From NCBI RefSeq assembly GCF_022809355.1, contig NZ_JAKZMM010000014.1:1-64000 (forward strand): a stretch of 64,000 nucleotides of DNA, given 5' to 3'. Shown one piece after another: positions 27,364-35,268 of the stretch. The notes under the pieces were generated by a model. It was given only the letters and a program-made list of their open reading frames with translations. It made no database searches and had not been told where the DNA came from. Origin of the DNA: Parabacteroides faecalis. Its GTDB lineage: Bacteria > Bacteroidota > Bacteroidia > Bacteroidales > Tannerellaceae. Within the stretch, counting starts at the first letter, position 1. Each line of letters starts with the position of its first letter. Both the position numbers and the translations under genes were made by a program.

Positions 27364-28368
27364 CTAGAAAGTTTTTTCATTCGCCATATTCCACATATTC
27401 AGGAAAGAAGCCTTCGTAATATCCACCAATTTATTCCAATTGATACGTTCGGAATGATCAGTAGGCATATGATAATCCGGATGTCCGTTTGTATGATACC
27501 AAATAATAGGAATGTCTAACTTAGCAAACGAAGTATTATCACTTCCTCCAACCGGACGATCCCAAGGACGATAATCAGGCTTTAATTTTAATCCATACTT
27601 TTGTATATCTTCTTTCAGCCACTCACCAAAAGCCGGATGTGATTCCGTATAAAAGTAAACTACATTCTCAGGATTTGATTCATCACTATTCCGTCCAATC
27701 ATATCAAAGTTCAAATATCCCTTTACCTTTTTCATGTCAGGAAAACTTTGAACAAAGGCACGTGATCCCAACAGCCCTTTTTCTTCTCCATCCCAAAAAG
27801 CAAAGATCACATTTCGTTCCGGCTGTTCTCCAGTTGCCAAAAACGCCCTAGCAATCTGCAAAACGGCAGATACCCCAGAAGCATTGTCGTCTGCACCGTT
27901 ATAGATCTGGTCACCGTCCAACATCGGATCAATACCTAAATGATCATAATGAGCTCCCACAATTACATATTCATCCGAGTTCTTACCCGGAATCATTCCC
28001 AGAATATTTTTCAATGATAATTTCTGATGTACTTCATTCTTCAATTTTACAATCGAATCCGGCTCAACCTGCCACCGCTGTCCCTTTTTCTGACGCTCGG
28101 CATGATAGACATCAAACGGATGGTAATATGAATCGCCTACCGGTTGAATACCCAGCGACTTCAAAACAGAGACAATATAATGTCCAGCGATACGACTTCC
28201 GGGAAATCCGGCCTCACGACCTTGCAGCTCATCACTCGCCAAAAATTCTACATGAGCTTCGGCGGTTAATCGATTGATTGATTCTACTCCTTTTTTCTCG
28301 GCATTTTCAGCCCACAAGGAAGTACCCATAAACAAGGAAAGGCAAAATAAAGCAGCTTTTTGTTTCAT
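27364..28368 (-). CDS. Secreted M28 family zinc aminopeptidase
   Basis: This 334-residue protein has a signal peptide (residues 1-20, ending LWA) and an M28 peptidase domain. Metal and catalytic motifs are visible in order: VGAHYDHLG, NGADDNASGVSAVLQ, FWDGEEKGLLGS (the general-base Glu pair), NFDMIGRN and WYHTNGHPDYH. The enzyme should remove N-terminal residues from peptides in the periplasm or outside the cell. A -33/-7 pair precedes it at 28400-28432. It is alone in its unit. Confidence 0.93.
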   Translation of the reverse strand: MKQKAALFCLSLFMGTSLWAENAEKKGVESINRLTAEAHVEFLASDELQGREAGFPGSRIAGHYIVSVLKSLGIQPVGDSYYHPFDVYHAERQKKGQRWQVEPDSIVKLKNEVHQKLSLKNILGMIPGKNSDEYVIVGAHYDHLGIDPMLDGDQIYNGADDNASGVSAVLQIARAFLATGEQPERNVIFAFWDGEEKGLLGSRAFVQSFPDMKKVKGYLNFDMIGRNSDESNPENVVYFYTESHPAFGEWLKEDIQKYGLKLKPDYRPWDRPVGGSDNTSFAKLDIPIIWYHTNGHPDYHMPTDHSERINWNKLVDITKASFLNMWNMANEKTF

Positions 28369-28399
28369 ATTTTATTTGTGTAATTGATTAAATTTGAGA

Positions 28400-28432
28400 C
28401 AAAGCTACAAAAAATCTCCAGAAAAATACAGA
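28400..28432 (-). promoter_or_regulatory. Promoter for the M28 peptidase gene
   Basis: TAGCTTTG on the minus strand (28400-28407) fits TAnnTTTG, and TCTG (28429-28432) is a three-of-four -33 match at a 21-bp spacer. The start codon is 32 bp away. Confidence 0.6.
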
Positions 28433-28491
28433 CATAAAAAAAGGATCTTCCTTCGTGCCACATTTTGCACTCGAAAGCTCCCGACCTCTTT

Positions 28492-28523
28492 ATCTCTTAC
28501 CAACCTTTCCGGTGGCAAGAGAT
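28492..28523. repeat. Hairpin downstream of the 55-residue gene
   Basis: ATCTCTTACCA (28492-28502) pairs with TGGCAAGAGAT (28513-28523) with one mismatch and a 10-nt loop. Just left of it (28460-28490), TTTTGCAC, GAAAG and GACCTCTTT recur in the style of array C, so this may be a single decayed unit of that family. A terminator role for the small gene is possible, but there is no T-run. Confidence 0.5.
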
Positions 28524-28566
28524 TCCCTCATAAATCTTTAAACTTTACCTATTATAACCCTTGTAA

Positions 28567-28734
28567 TTAATTACCTGCAACTGTAGAAAGATTCAACGAA
28601 TTTTCCAAACGACGAATCTGTGTATTCAACATCTGGCACATCAAACCATTCTTCATTGCCTGATAACGTTTCACCTGATAACGCAACATTTCTAATGTTT
28701 TCGTTACTTGTTCATTTTTTTCATTCATATCCAT
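28567..28734 (-). CDS. Small conserved-looking coiled-coil protein (55 residues)
   Basis: This 55-residue reading frame starts MDMNEKNEQVTKTLEMLRY and is highly charged and helical throughout, with heptad-like leucines and hydrophobics (LEMLRYQVKRYQAMKNGLM and onward), ending STVAGN. A consensus TATCTTTG -7 element lies 77 bp upstream and the codon use looks like that of the neighbours. I recognise no family. It could be a regulatory or structural helper peptide. Coding status rests on promoter, composition and frame only. Confidence 0.6.
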   Translation of the reverse strand: MDMNEKNEQVTKTLEMLRYQVKRYQAMKNGLMCQMLNTQIRRLENSLNLSTVAGN

Positions 28735-28810
28735 TTTGGTTTTTATGCCTCACGCCTGAGACTGATTAATACTAAATAAACCTAAACTCTCTTATTGTCT
28801 TATTTCGATG

Positions 28811-28818
28811 CAAAGATA
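28811..28818 (-). promoter_or_regulatory. -7 element for the small coiled-coil gene; gap 28,735-29,022
   Basis: TATCTTTG on the minus strand fits TAnnTTTG. The rest of the 288-bp gap before the first recombinase is AT-rich. It holds small hairpins, such as AAAAGAT/ATCTTTT at about 28911-28932 and an imperfect ATAGATT/AATCTAT pair, but no long inverted repeat like the one beside the second recombinase. Confidence 0.5.
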
Positions 28819-29022
28819 AATAGTTATTTCTACAACTATGCTATAAAACATATTAAATAATTATCATTTTTCATTTTTTAACCACTCAATGTAATTCATA
28901 AAGAGTCTTTAAAAGATAGATTCCGATCTTTTCCCTTATAAAGGAACAATCTATTTATAATTATGTTGTCTCCACCCGTATAAATTCTATGGAACAAAAG
29001 CTCTTATTAATCAATTTCATTT

Positions 29023-30225
29023 CTACAAATCATCCAATATTTGCGCATTTGCTTTATCTACTATAGAATTATCCAAAGAAGCCAGATAGATCTGAGTAGT
29101 TATCTCAGAATCATGTCCCATCCCTTCACTGATAACCGAAATCGGAATATTCTTATCTTTTGCAGCACTCGCCCATGAATGCCGAGCACAATATAAACTT
29201 AAAGGAATCGATATTTCACTCAGTCTTGCAATAACTTTCAAATATCGGTTTATGCTTGACATGGTATTTCTATAAAGTTTATAAGTATCCTGATCTGGAT
29301 ATTTAAGAATAGGTAAAAGATAGGGAATAAGATCGCTAGTTGGATACTTATCAACTATTTCCTGCATACACTTTTCCCATTTGACAACTAATTGTTGTCC
29401 GGTCTTTCGTCTACGATAAAACAAATAACCATTCTGAAGATTATTCTTTTTCAGATAAGCCATATCAATAAAAGACATTCCACGGGTATAAAAACTAAAC
29501 AAAAACATATCCCTGGCAAAATCCAAATGAGGCTGTATCGACAAATCCAATTGTTTTATTCTTTTGATTGCTGATAATGATATGGCACGCTTAACAGTTT
29601 TATCCACCCCTGTATACACATGCTTAAAAAGATTTTGCTGTTCGACAAGATTCTTTTCCAAAGCCCTATTATATACCGCACGAAGAATACGCATATAGAA
29701 AGAACTTGTATTTCGTACGATACCCTTTTTCAGAAGATAAGCTTCATAAAGTTGTATCAGATCAGAATCTAATTCCGACAAAAATATATCTTCGTAATGC
29801 CTAAACTGCATAAAGCTATTTAAAGTATAAGAATAGTTTTCGGCCGTACGAAGTTTTCCCATTTGTTCCAAATGGATAATAATCTCTTTCATAAAACTAA
29901 AAAAAGATTGTTCCCCCGTTTTATTTCGAAACGAACGAATAACATCATCAGCTGTATACTTTATATTTAGTTTATCCAAACGCCCGATGATCACATACAA
30001 TCTTTTTAAATCCCTTTTCATATACACATTCAACGAAAGAAGAAAATTTCTTCGTTCAGTTGCTTTCACCAAAATATTCCCTCCTATCTCATCCCATTCC
30101 TCTGAATATATCCGATAATCTGTCTTTAACTGGCGGCTAACACAATTCTGAATAATTTGATAATAGATAACGCCTTCCTTTCCTTCTACAGCAGAAGGTT
30201 TAAATTTCACTCTTACACTTGCCAT
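29023..30225 (-). CDS. Tyrosine recombinase 1 (invertase-like), outside the attL repeat
   Basis: This 400-residue tyrosine recombinase has an N-terminal arm-binding region, a SAM-like core-binding domain (about 110-195) and a C-terminal catalytic domain. Catalytic residues are visible: Arg in FSFYTRGMSFIDMAYL, the box LYCARHSWASAA, GMGHDSEITTQIY, and the nucleophile Tyr in that last block. The usual His-x-x-Arg is Tyr-Cys-Ala-Arg here, a form I associate with Bacteroides DNA invertases. I use the ATG giving MASVRVKF, which makes it colinear with recombinase 2 at 41,901-43,103; the two share about three quarters of their residues by eye. It lies left of attL, so it is not inside the tRNA-Phe element. 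Its substrate is unknown. Confidence 0.9.
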   Translation of the reverse strand: MASVRVKFKPSAVEGKEGVIYYQIIQNCVSRQLKTDYRIYSEEWDEIGGNILVKATERRNFLLSLNVYMKRDLKRLYVIIGRLDKLNIKYTADDVIRSFRNKTGEQSFFSFMKEIIIHLEQMGKLRTAENYSYTLNSFMQFRHYEDIFLSELDSDLIQLYEAYLLKKGIVRNTSSFYMRILRAVYNRALEKNLVEQQNLFKHVYTGVDKTVKRAISLSAIKRIKQLDLSIQPHLDFARDMFLFSFYTRGMSFIDMAYLKKNNLQNGYLFYRRRKTGQQLVVKWEKCMQEIVDKYPTSDLIPYLLPILKYPDQDTYKLYRNTMSSINRYLKVIARLSEISIPLSLYCARHSWASAAKDKNIPISVISEGMGHDSEITTQIYLASLDNSIVDKANAQILDDL

Positions 30226-30497
30226 ATTTCTATCTGATTTAAAATAAGAAAACATCAAAGTAAATAAACAAGAAGGGAATTACGGGTATTACAGATCTCC
30301 TTTATTTTTGTCAACTTCATTCTCTACACACGATGTTCCTTGAGATTCTCCACCTTCTCCACAATCTCTTTATAGCATTAATTATTCATTACTGAAAGGG
30401 AACCCTAGCCTGCTAACACGAGAATCATATTCATTTTCAATTCGGCTTTTATACTATAAAAGGCATTATAATAAATAAACACAACTAATCTAGAGGA

Positions 30498-30609
30498 AAT
30501 ATTTTGCCGTTTTTTGCGTGCTTTTGGAAAACAAAAAATCCCGATTTCGCTTGGAAATCAGGATTTTACTGTCTTTTGCTTTTCTTCAAAGTGGTGCCAC
30601 CAGGAATCG
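30498..30609. repeat. attL: 112-bp direct repeat of the tRNA-Phe 3' region
   Basis: This copy matches 50,087-50,198 at a constant offset of 19,589 bp with four mismatches, and the last 82 bp are identical. It holds the last 18 nt of tRNA-Phe (plus-strand TGGTGCCACCAGGAATCG) and the tRNA terminator hairpin. Right of 30,609 the tRNA homology stops abruptly, as expected at an attachment-site junction. Confidence 0.88.
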
Positions 30610-31118
30610 TAATCTAACGATAAGTGGCTGAATATCTTTGATGTATCTTTTAGCTAAAGACGTAATCTCCCGCTATTGCTCCACCAGAGGCTTGCTATAT
30701 TTTGCAGTGCCTTGCGGAGTCGATTTCCTATTATACGACAAAGGTAACGCTTTATTTTGAAATACAAGCAGATGCCTTGTGTTTTTGCTCCACCTTAGTT
30801 AGAATGAATCATTCTCTTAGATTTAAATTTATAATTGTTTTTCTGCTAAACCTATAAACGTAATGTCGATGTATCTTTGAGGCCAAAATGTTATTCTTTA
30901 TCAATTCTATCCTTGAGTAAGAATATGCAAAGCATAAACAAGATTTTTTAGATTATACAAACATTATTACCAGACAAAAAAATAACTGAGAAAAGATTAA
31001 TAAGAATCTAATAGCATTCGATGATAAGATAAATTAATCAATCGTTCAATATTGTTGTGATAATCAGTTTCTTATAAATATCTTAAATCTTTAAGACTGA
31101 AATTTTTTATAATTTAAT
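30610..31118. other. Gene-free left end of the element
   Basis: I find no credible gene in these 509 bp. The stretch holds two TTGCTCCACC repeats (30676-30685 and 30785-30794). Two plus-strand TATCTTTG elements (30633-30640 and near 30872-30879) have no gene behind them, and TACCTTTG on the minus strand (30739-30746) points to attL. It is otherwise AT-rich and may contain integrase arm sites or a short untranslated RNA. Confidence 0.45.
30675..30794. repeat. TTTGCTCCACC repeats near attL (candidate integrase arm sites)
   Basis: ATTGCTCCACC at 30675-30685 and TTTGCTCCACC at 30784-30794 match the two copies just inside attR (50042-50052 and 50067-50077). The same word at both ends of an integrated element is what arm-type integrase or excisionase sites would look like. 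Confidence 0.55.
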
Positions 31119-32039
31119 TTAAGAAAAAAATGGAGTGCCATTTGTTTGTATCACATATTCAAAACTTACTTCATCATTCTGATCTCCTCGTGTGTCATCT
31201 TTTATTACCAGTATTTTAAGTGCAGAATAAAACCCATTAATATTCTGCAATATGACTATTTGTCCAATTTTAGGAGTTCTTACCCGTGATGAATTATCAT
31301 AAATACGAGCATCTACAATTTGTTTTATTTCTAAACAGTCTTTTACTAAGGCTATATTATCAACACTTTCCGAATCATTATAAATGTGTATCCTTTCATT
31401 GCTCGCCTTTGAAAAACACAATTCAAACATCAACTCATCTTGTCCTATGCAGTATCTTCCATTGTTATTTGAATAATCGAATGTTACTTGACCTTGAACA
31501 GCTGGTGAAAAGTATTTCTCATTTTGTGGTATAAATTTCTGCTTTGAAAAGTTTTTGATATTCTCAAATGGATTTTTCCCTATTGGAGGAATTGGAAGTA
31601 CTGGTTCATCTAGAATATCTCTTAACAATTCCTCATACTTAGTTTCATAAAGATTAGGATCACAAAAATCAATGTATTGTCTACCAGCTAAAAATGTAGG
31701 CACCTTCTTATTTGTTTTATTATTCTTTATTAGAGGAATGACCCAATCTTTATTTTGATCTTGAAGATATTCTGCTGATATGATTTGTTTTTCATATCCT
31801 GCACCACCTGTACCATTATTTGCTTTCTCAACATATTTCTCAGAACATATACAAATTACTCTGTGCGCTTTAGTTAGACCTTTCTCCATAAAAGCAGCCA
31901 AGTTACTGCCTAATTTGATATTCCATCTATCTAAAATAACGTCAACTCCATTAGAACGCAATCTAGTTGCTAATTGCAAAACCCATTCTTTATGTTCATC
32001 ATTATCATGAGAATATGAGATAAATACTTCTGGAATCAT
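31119..32039 (-). CDS. SEFIR/TIR domain protein, likely defence effector
   Basis: This 306-residue protein has an N-terminal SEFIR/TIR-type domain (residues 1-150). VFISYSHDNDEHKEWVLQLA is the first strand and helix, DVILDRWNIKLGSNLAAFM follows, and VICICSEKYVEKANN and GAGYEKQIISAEYL complete the fold. The C-terminal 150 residues are beta-rich and not recognised; they could be a sensor. Bacterial TIR/SEFIR proteins commonly act in anti-phage defence, often by depleting NAD+. It lies 48 bp after the PD-(D/E)XK gene and is the last gene of the methylase operon. The family call is strong, while the NADase role is inference. Confidence 0.85.
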   Translation of the reverse strand: MIPEVFISYSHDNDEHKEWVLQLATRLRSNGVDVILDRWNIKLGSNLAAFMEKGLTKAHRVICICSEKYVEKANNGTGGAGYEKQIISAEYLQDQNKDWVIPLIKNNKTNKKVPTFLAGRQYIDFCDPNLYETKYEELLRDILDEPVLPIPPIGKNPFENIKNFSKQKFIPQNEKYFSPAVQGQVTFDYSNNNGRYCIGQDELMFELCFSKASNERIHIYNDSESVDNIALVKDCLEIKQIVDARIYDNSSRVRTPKIGQIVILQNINGFYSALKILVIKDDTRGDQNDEVSFEYVIQTNGTPFFS

Positions 32040-32087
32040 ATTAAGCGCGTTTTAATTACTAAAAACAATATTTTGAATTTATAAATC

Positions 32088-32747
32088 CTAATCATTATCT
32101 ATATATTCTAATTCAGTTCGTATAGAACTTAACAAGCCACTAAACCAATCGGATACTTGCTTACTTGATTCTATAGAGGTAGAATGAGTCATATCATCCT
32201 CCCATTTCCCTTTCATTGCAAAATGGAATTTTTTTAATGATGCGACTTGCTCTTTCTCTGGTTCAAGAATGGCCATAAATCCATTCTCGCCAAATTCTTT
32301 TGCATATTCATTAAAAGTATTTGCTACGGAAGTATCTGATGTTATATGCCAGTGAGGTTGTGGATGACAAATTTGTTCATTATCATAATCATCCCATTCT
32401 GCCCTAAATAGCTGAATAATTTTTTCGCTTAATGATTTAAATACAGATATGGAGATTGAACACTGAGTAATAACAATATCTGCTTTTCTTTTTCCTTTAG
32501 GAACTCTAGAATCAAAAACAAACTTAACCTCAATATAAAGATAATACCTACCAAACCAATGGCATACATCGACTTCAGAATCAGCATCTCCATCTAATCT
32601 ATTGACAGCCTTAAAACTTCCAATATTATTAAATATCAGAAGTTTATGACCGTCTTTTTTGTATGTTTTTAATAGGAAACCATTTCCAATAATTAGCTTG
32701 CACTTTTCATTTAAGTTCGGTATAAGTTTATCATAATCCTTTATCAT
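32088..32747 (-). CDS. Predicted PD-(D/E)XK nuclease partner of the N6-methylase
   Basis: This 219-residue protein is of no named family that I recognise. Residues 58-75 read EVDVCHWFGRYYLYIEVK: Asp 60, then a hydrophobic strand, then Glu 73-x-Lys 75. This is the arrangement of the PD-(D/E)XK restriction endonuclease core. A second conserved-looking block, HPQPHWHIT, lies near residue 128. The start overlaps the methylase stop by 17 bp, indicating tight co-expression. Together with the methylase it would make a Type II-like restriction-modification pair. The nuclease call is inferred from the motif and context and has not been shown by a family match. Confidence 0.55.
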   Translation of the reverse strand: MIKDYDKLIPNLNEKCKLIIGNGFLLKTYKKDGHKLLIFNNIGSFKAVNRLDGDADSEVDVCHWFGRYYLYIEVKFVFDSRVPKGKRKADIVITQCSISISVFKSLSEKIIQLFRAEWDDYDNEQICHPQPHWHITSDTSVANTFNEYAKEFGENGFMAILEPEKEQVASLKKFHFAMKGKWEDDMTHSTSIESSKQVSDWFSGLLSSIRTELEYIDND

Positions 32748-35073
32748 ATTCTACTCCAAACAATGTTTTAGCTAGTTCGTTAATTCGTTCTGAATAAAAG
32801 TATGAGCCATCTTCAGAAATTGCCTTCCCAAGTGCAACTAATTCTAAATATAACCTCGATTCTCTGAGCCCGAGATTATTAACATTTGGGATCGGTATTG
32901 AATTGGTGTATTTCGCGGCGAAGTCATACCAATCTCCACCAGCCAATTGTCTAGCGTATATAGAAAGTAGTTTTTCAAATGAAGAACTTGAAAACAGGGC
33001 AAGATAAAAGTAGTAATCGGATTGCTTAAATTCTTTTTTAGGAATCCAAGCATATCCCCGTTCAATCACATAATTTCCTTTTACATCAAGAGAAAATGAT
33101 TTGGTAGTTCCAAATTCAGTTGAAACTAAACGGCACTCTTTCTTTAGAAGCCACTCTCTATGACGACTTAAAGCCCACCAATAATGTTTATTATTTAATG
33201 AAGAGCGATTCTCTAATTTGTTCTTGTGTTTTATTAATCTCTGAAACGTATTAGGGCATTCAACTTTTAGCTGTTCTTCAGATGTTATAATTAATCCTGA
33301 ATTATCATATGGAAACCATACATAATTCTTAGCTTTTAATTTGGAAAATGAGATAGCCTCATTATCAATGGATTTTCTATAATATCTTTTCTCATTGGTT
33401 GACAGTTTTTCATATTCATCTGATCCAATGATAAAAATATCATTGCCTCCAGTTCTAATCCCTTGCTTTACAGTGAAAATAGATTGAAGTCTTACAAGAT
33501 GTCCATTCAAAAGTGCATCATTCAATTTATCTTTGAAAAGTGCATCTTGTTTTGAAACAATTTTCCAAGATCCTTGAGCGTCGGGATATGAAACAGGCGA
33601 ATAAATACTATATTTTTTTGTGTCTTTTTCAATTAGGCCACTCGCTTCTATTTTTCTTAATGAACATAGAGCTTCTTGTGCAACTCCATTTTCATTTCTG
33701 CACCATAATAATTTAGGTGTTACAAAAACTTCTGTAAGTTTCTGACCTACGTATAAACTCACGTCAGTTAAAGCATTATCAAAAATAAAATTACCTAGCT
33801 TTGCTGCAAAATAAGGATGAATTTCTTCTTTTAATTGATTCCGAATTCCTTTATAGGCATCTGATTCAAACAAAGAAGTTGGTGTTACACATCCTAAAAT
33901 ACCATTGTCAGGTAATGCATCAATCGCTTTCTTAAAGAATGCAATAGCTTGATTAGGTTTTGATACTTTTTCTGACAAACAGCTTGACACAATTTCTCTT
34001 TGATTCTTATTTAATAATTCCCAAGAAGCAAAAGGTGGATTCATTAGTATTATATCATTATCAGTTCCCCAATTTTCTACCAATGAATCTTGAACGAGGC
34101 GTAAATCAATTGACAACTTATCATGCCAAATGTTTTCTTTTTCATAATTCAATAAGAATTTAGATGTACTAATAGCGCTTTCTGAACAATCCCAACCTTT
34201 TATAGTAATGTGTCCATTATATTGCTTATCATATAGTTGCTTTAATACTTCCATCAAGAATTCGGCTGAACCACAAGCTGGATCAAAAATTGTAATATTT
34301 TCCTGATCTAAATTCCTTCTTTTTAAACATTGTTCTACAACGCTCCTAGCGACATACTGTGGAGTATAGTGCGAACTGGAGTATTCTCTTGATGAGGTTA
34401 TAATTTTACTACTTATATCTCCAAACAAATCCCTGTCTGAGTAAAAAGTTTGAACAACCCTATGCGCTTCTTGAAAGATAGGCCCGGAGCAATGTCTAAG
34501 TATTATACCTAAATCAGGTTTAGCTTTTCCTATTCCATTTTTAAGTTCATCAACAAATACTTCAAATTGATTTGGAAGCCTTACATTTGCAATAGCCCAT
34601 TTTTCATAATCTAAATGATTTAGGTCATTCTCAAGAGATATTAAAAGGGTATATAATAGGTTAAGTGCTTCTTGAGGCGAATTTTTTTCGCGAGTAATAT
34701 TCCTCATCTTTCGGAATAAATTAATCACGAATGGAACGACATCGTTACCAGTATAATATGTCTGTTTACCTAAATAATTGTAAAATGCGATAATATTGTT
34801 TTCAATGTCATTAATTTTTATTTTTTCTGGATTAGATTTTAGCCAATTATATATTATAACACGATTGTCTGCAACAGCTAAATAATTTTTTGTATTTGCA
34901 GACCATGCATATGAATTAAACTGATCTATGTCATTGCCAGGATTTAAATCAATGCAAAAATCCTTCTGCCCACCATTTAATAAAGCGTATTTATCTCTAT
35001 TAGTAGGCTTTATGTACATGGGAAATAAGCCAAAATTCTTCCGCCAACTATTAATGTCTCTTATATTAAACAT
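32731..35073 (-). CDS. N6-adenine DNA methylase with C-terminal specificity region
   Basis: This protein of about 780 residues has a helical N-terminal part (1-220), then the gamma-type N6-adenine methyltransferase core: motif I DPACGSAEFLMEVL from Asp 264 and motif IV NPPF at 345-348. About 400 C-terminal residues contain TaqI-like specificity features (KQGIRTGGNDIFIIG and GYAWIPKK). It methylates adenine in a target that cannot be read from sequence. I use ATG 35073 (MFNIRDINSW); the frame extends seven codons further upstream without an ATG. It is first in the operon with the nuclease candidate and the SEFIR protein, and its promoter carries repeats. Confidence 0.88.
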   Translation of the reverse strand: MFNIRDINSWRKNFGLFPMYIKPTNRDKYALLNGGQKDFCIDLNPGNDIDQFNSYAWSANTKNYLAVADNRVIIYNWLKSNPEKIKINDIENNIIAFYNYLGKQTYYTGNDVVPFVINLFRKMRNITREKNSPQEALNLLYTLLISLENDLNHLDYEKWAIANVRLPNQFEVFVDELKNGIGKAKPDLGIILRHCSGPIFQEAHRVVQTFYSDRDLFGDISSKIITSSREYSSSHYTPQYVARSVVEQCLKRRNLDQENITIFDPACGSAEFLMEVLKQLYDKQYNGHITIKGWDCSESAISTSKFLLNYEKENIWHDKLSIDLRLVQDSLVENWGTDNDIILMNPPFASWELLNKNQREIVSSCLSEKVSKPNQAIAFFKKAIDALPDNGILGCVTPTSLFESDAYKGIRNQLKEEIHPYFAAKLGNFIFDNALTDVSLYVGQKLTEVFVTPKLLWCRNENGVAQEALCSLRKIEASGLIEKDTKKYSIYSPVSYPDAQGSWKIVSKQDALFKDKLNDALLNGHLVRLQSIFTVKQGIRTGGNDIFIIGSDEYEKLSTNEKRYYRKSIDNEAISFSKLKAKNYVWFPYDNSGLIITSEEQLKVECPNTFQRLIKHKNKLENRSSLNNKHYWWALSRHREWLLKKECRLVSTEFGTTKSFSLDVKGNYVIERGYAWIPKKEFKQSDYYFYLALFSSSSFEKLLSIYARQLAGGDWYDFAAKYTNSIPIPNVNNLGLRESRLYLELVALGKAISEDGSYFYSERINELAKTLFGVEYDKGL

Positions 35074-35092
35074 ACCGTGCACAATAAAAAAC

Positions 35093-35124
35093 AATATATT
35101 GCAAGTTAATATATTGCAAATATA
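35093..35124 (-). promoter_or_regulatory. Methylase operon promoter with a 12-bp direct repeat
   Basis: TATATTTG on the minus strand (35117-35124) fits the -7 element. Two perfect copies of AATATATTGCAA (35093-35104 and 35108-35119) lie 15 bp apart between it and the start codon. They are candidate operator sites for autoregulation. Confidence 0.5.
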
Positions 35125-35165
35125 CTTAGAATCAGGTAAACTCCTTTATTTAATATAGTTTTTTT

Positions 35166-35204
35166 GTATCTTTTAATTTTATCAGAGATAAAATTAAAAG
35201 ATAC
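35166..35204. repeat. Perfect 18-bp AT-rich inverted repeat between the two defence operons
   Basis: Arms at 35166-35183 and 35187-35204 are perfect reverse complements (each begins GTATCTTTTAATTTTATC on its own strand) with a 3-nt loop. It sits 64 bp after the Eco57I-like methylase stop. No T-run follows on the minus strand, so it is an unusual terminator at best. It could be a protein-binding palindrome. Confidence 0.7.
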
Positions 35205-35268
35205 ATTAGTAGCCTGTGTGATACAATTTTCTATAGTTTTTTAGTTGTGCTAGTAAAAACAGAAGCTT

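Noticed and set aside
28735-29022. A second invertible promoter beside recombinase 1
   Set aside because: Only short or imperfect inverted repeats are present, and the one consensus promoter serves the small coiled-coil gene without flanking repeats.
30498-30609. A second tRNA-Phe gene at the left boundary
   Set aside because: Only the last 18 nt of the tRNA are present; anticodon and D-arms are missing.
35166-35204. Intrinsic terminator of the helicase/methylase operon
   Set aside because: The stem is perfect, but the minus strand is followed by A, not T, so a standard terminator is not supported; kept as an inverted repeat only.
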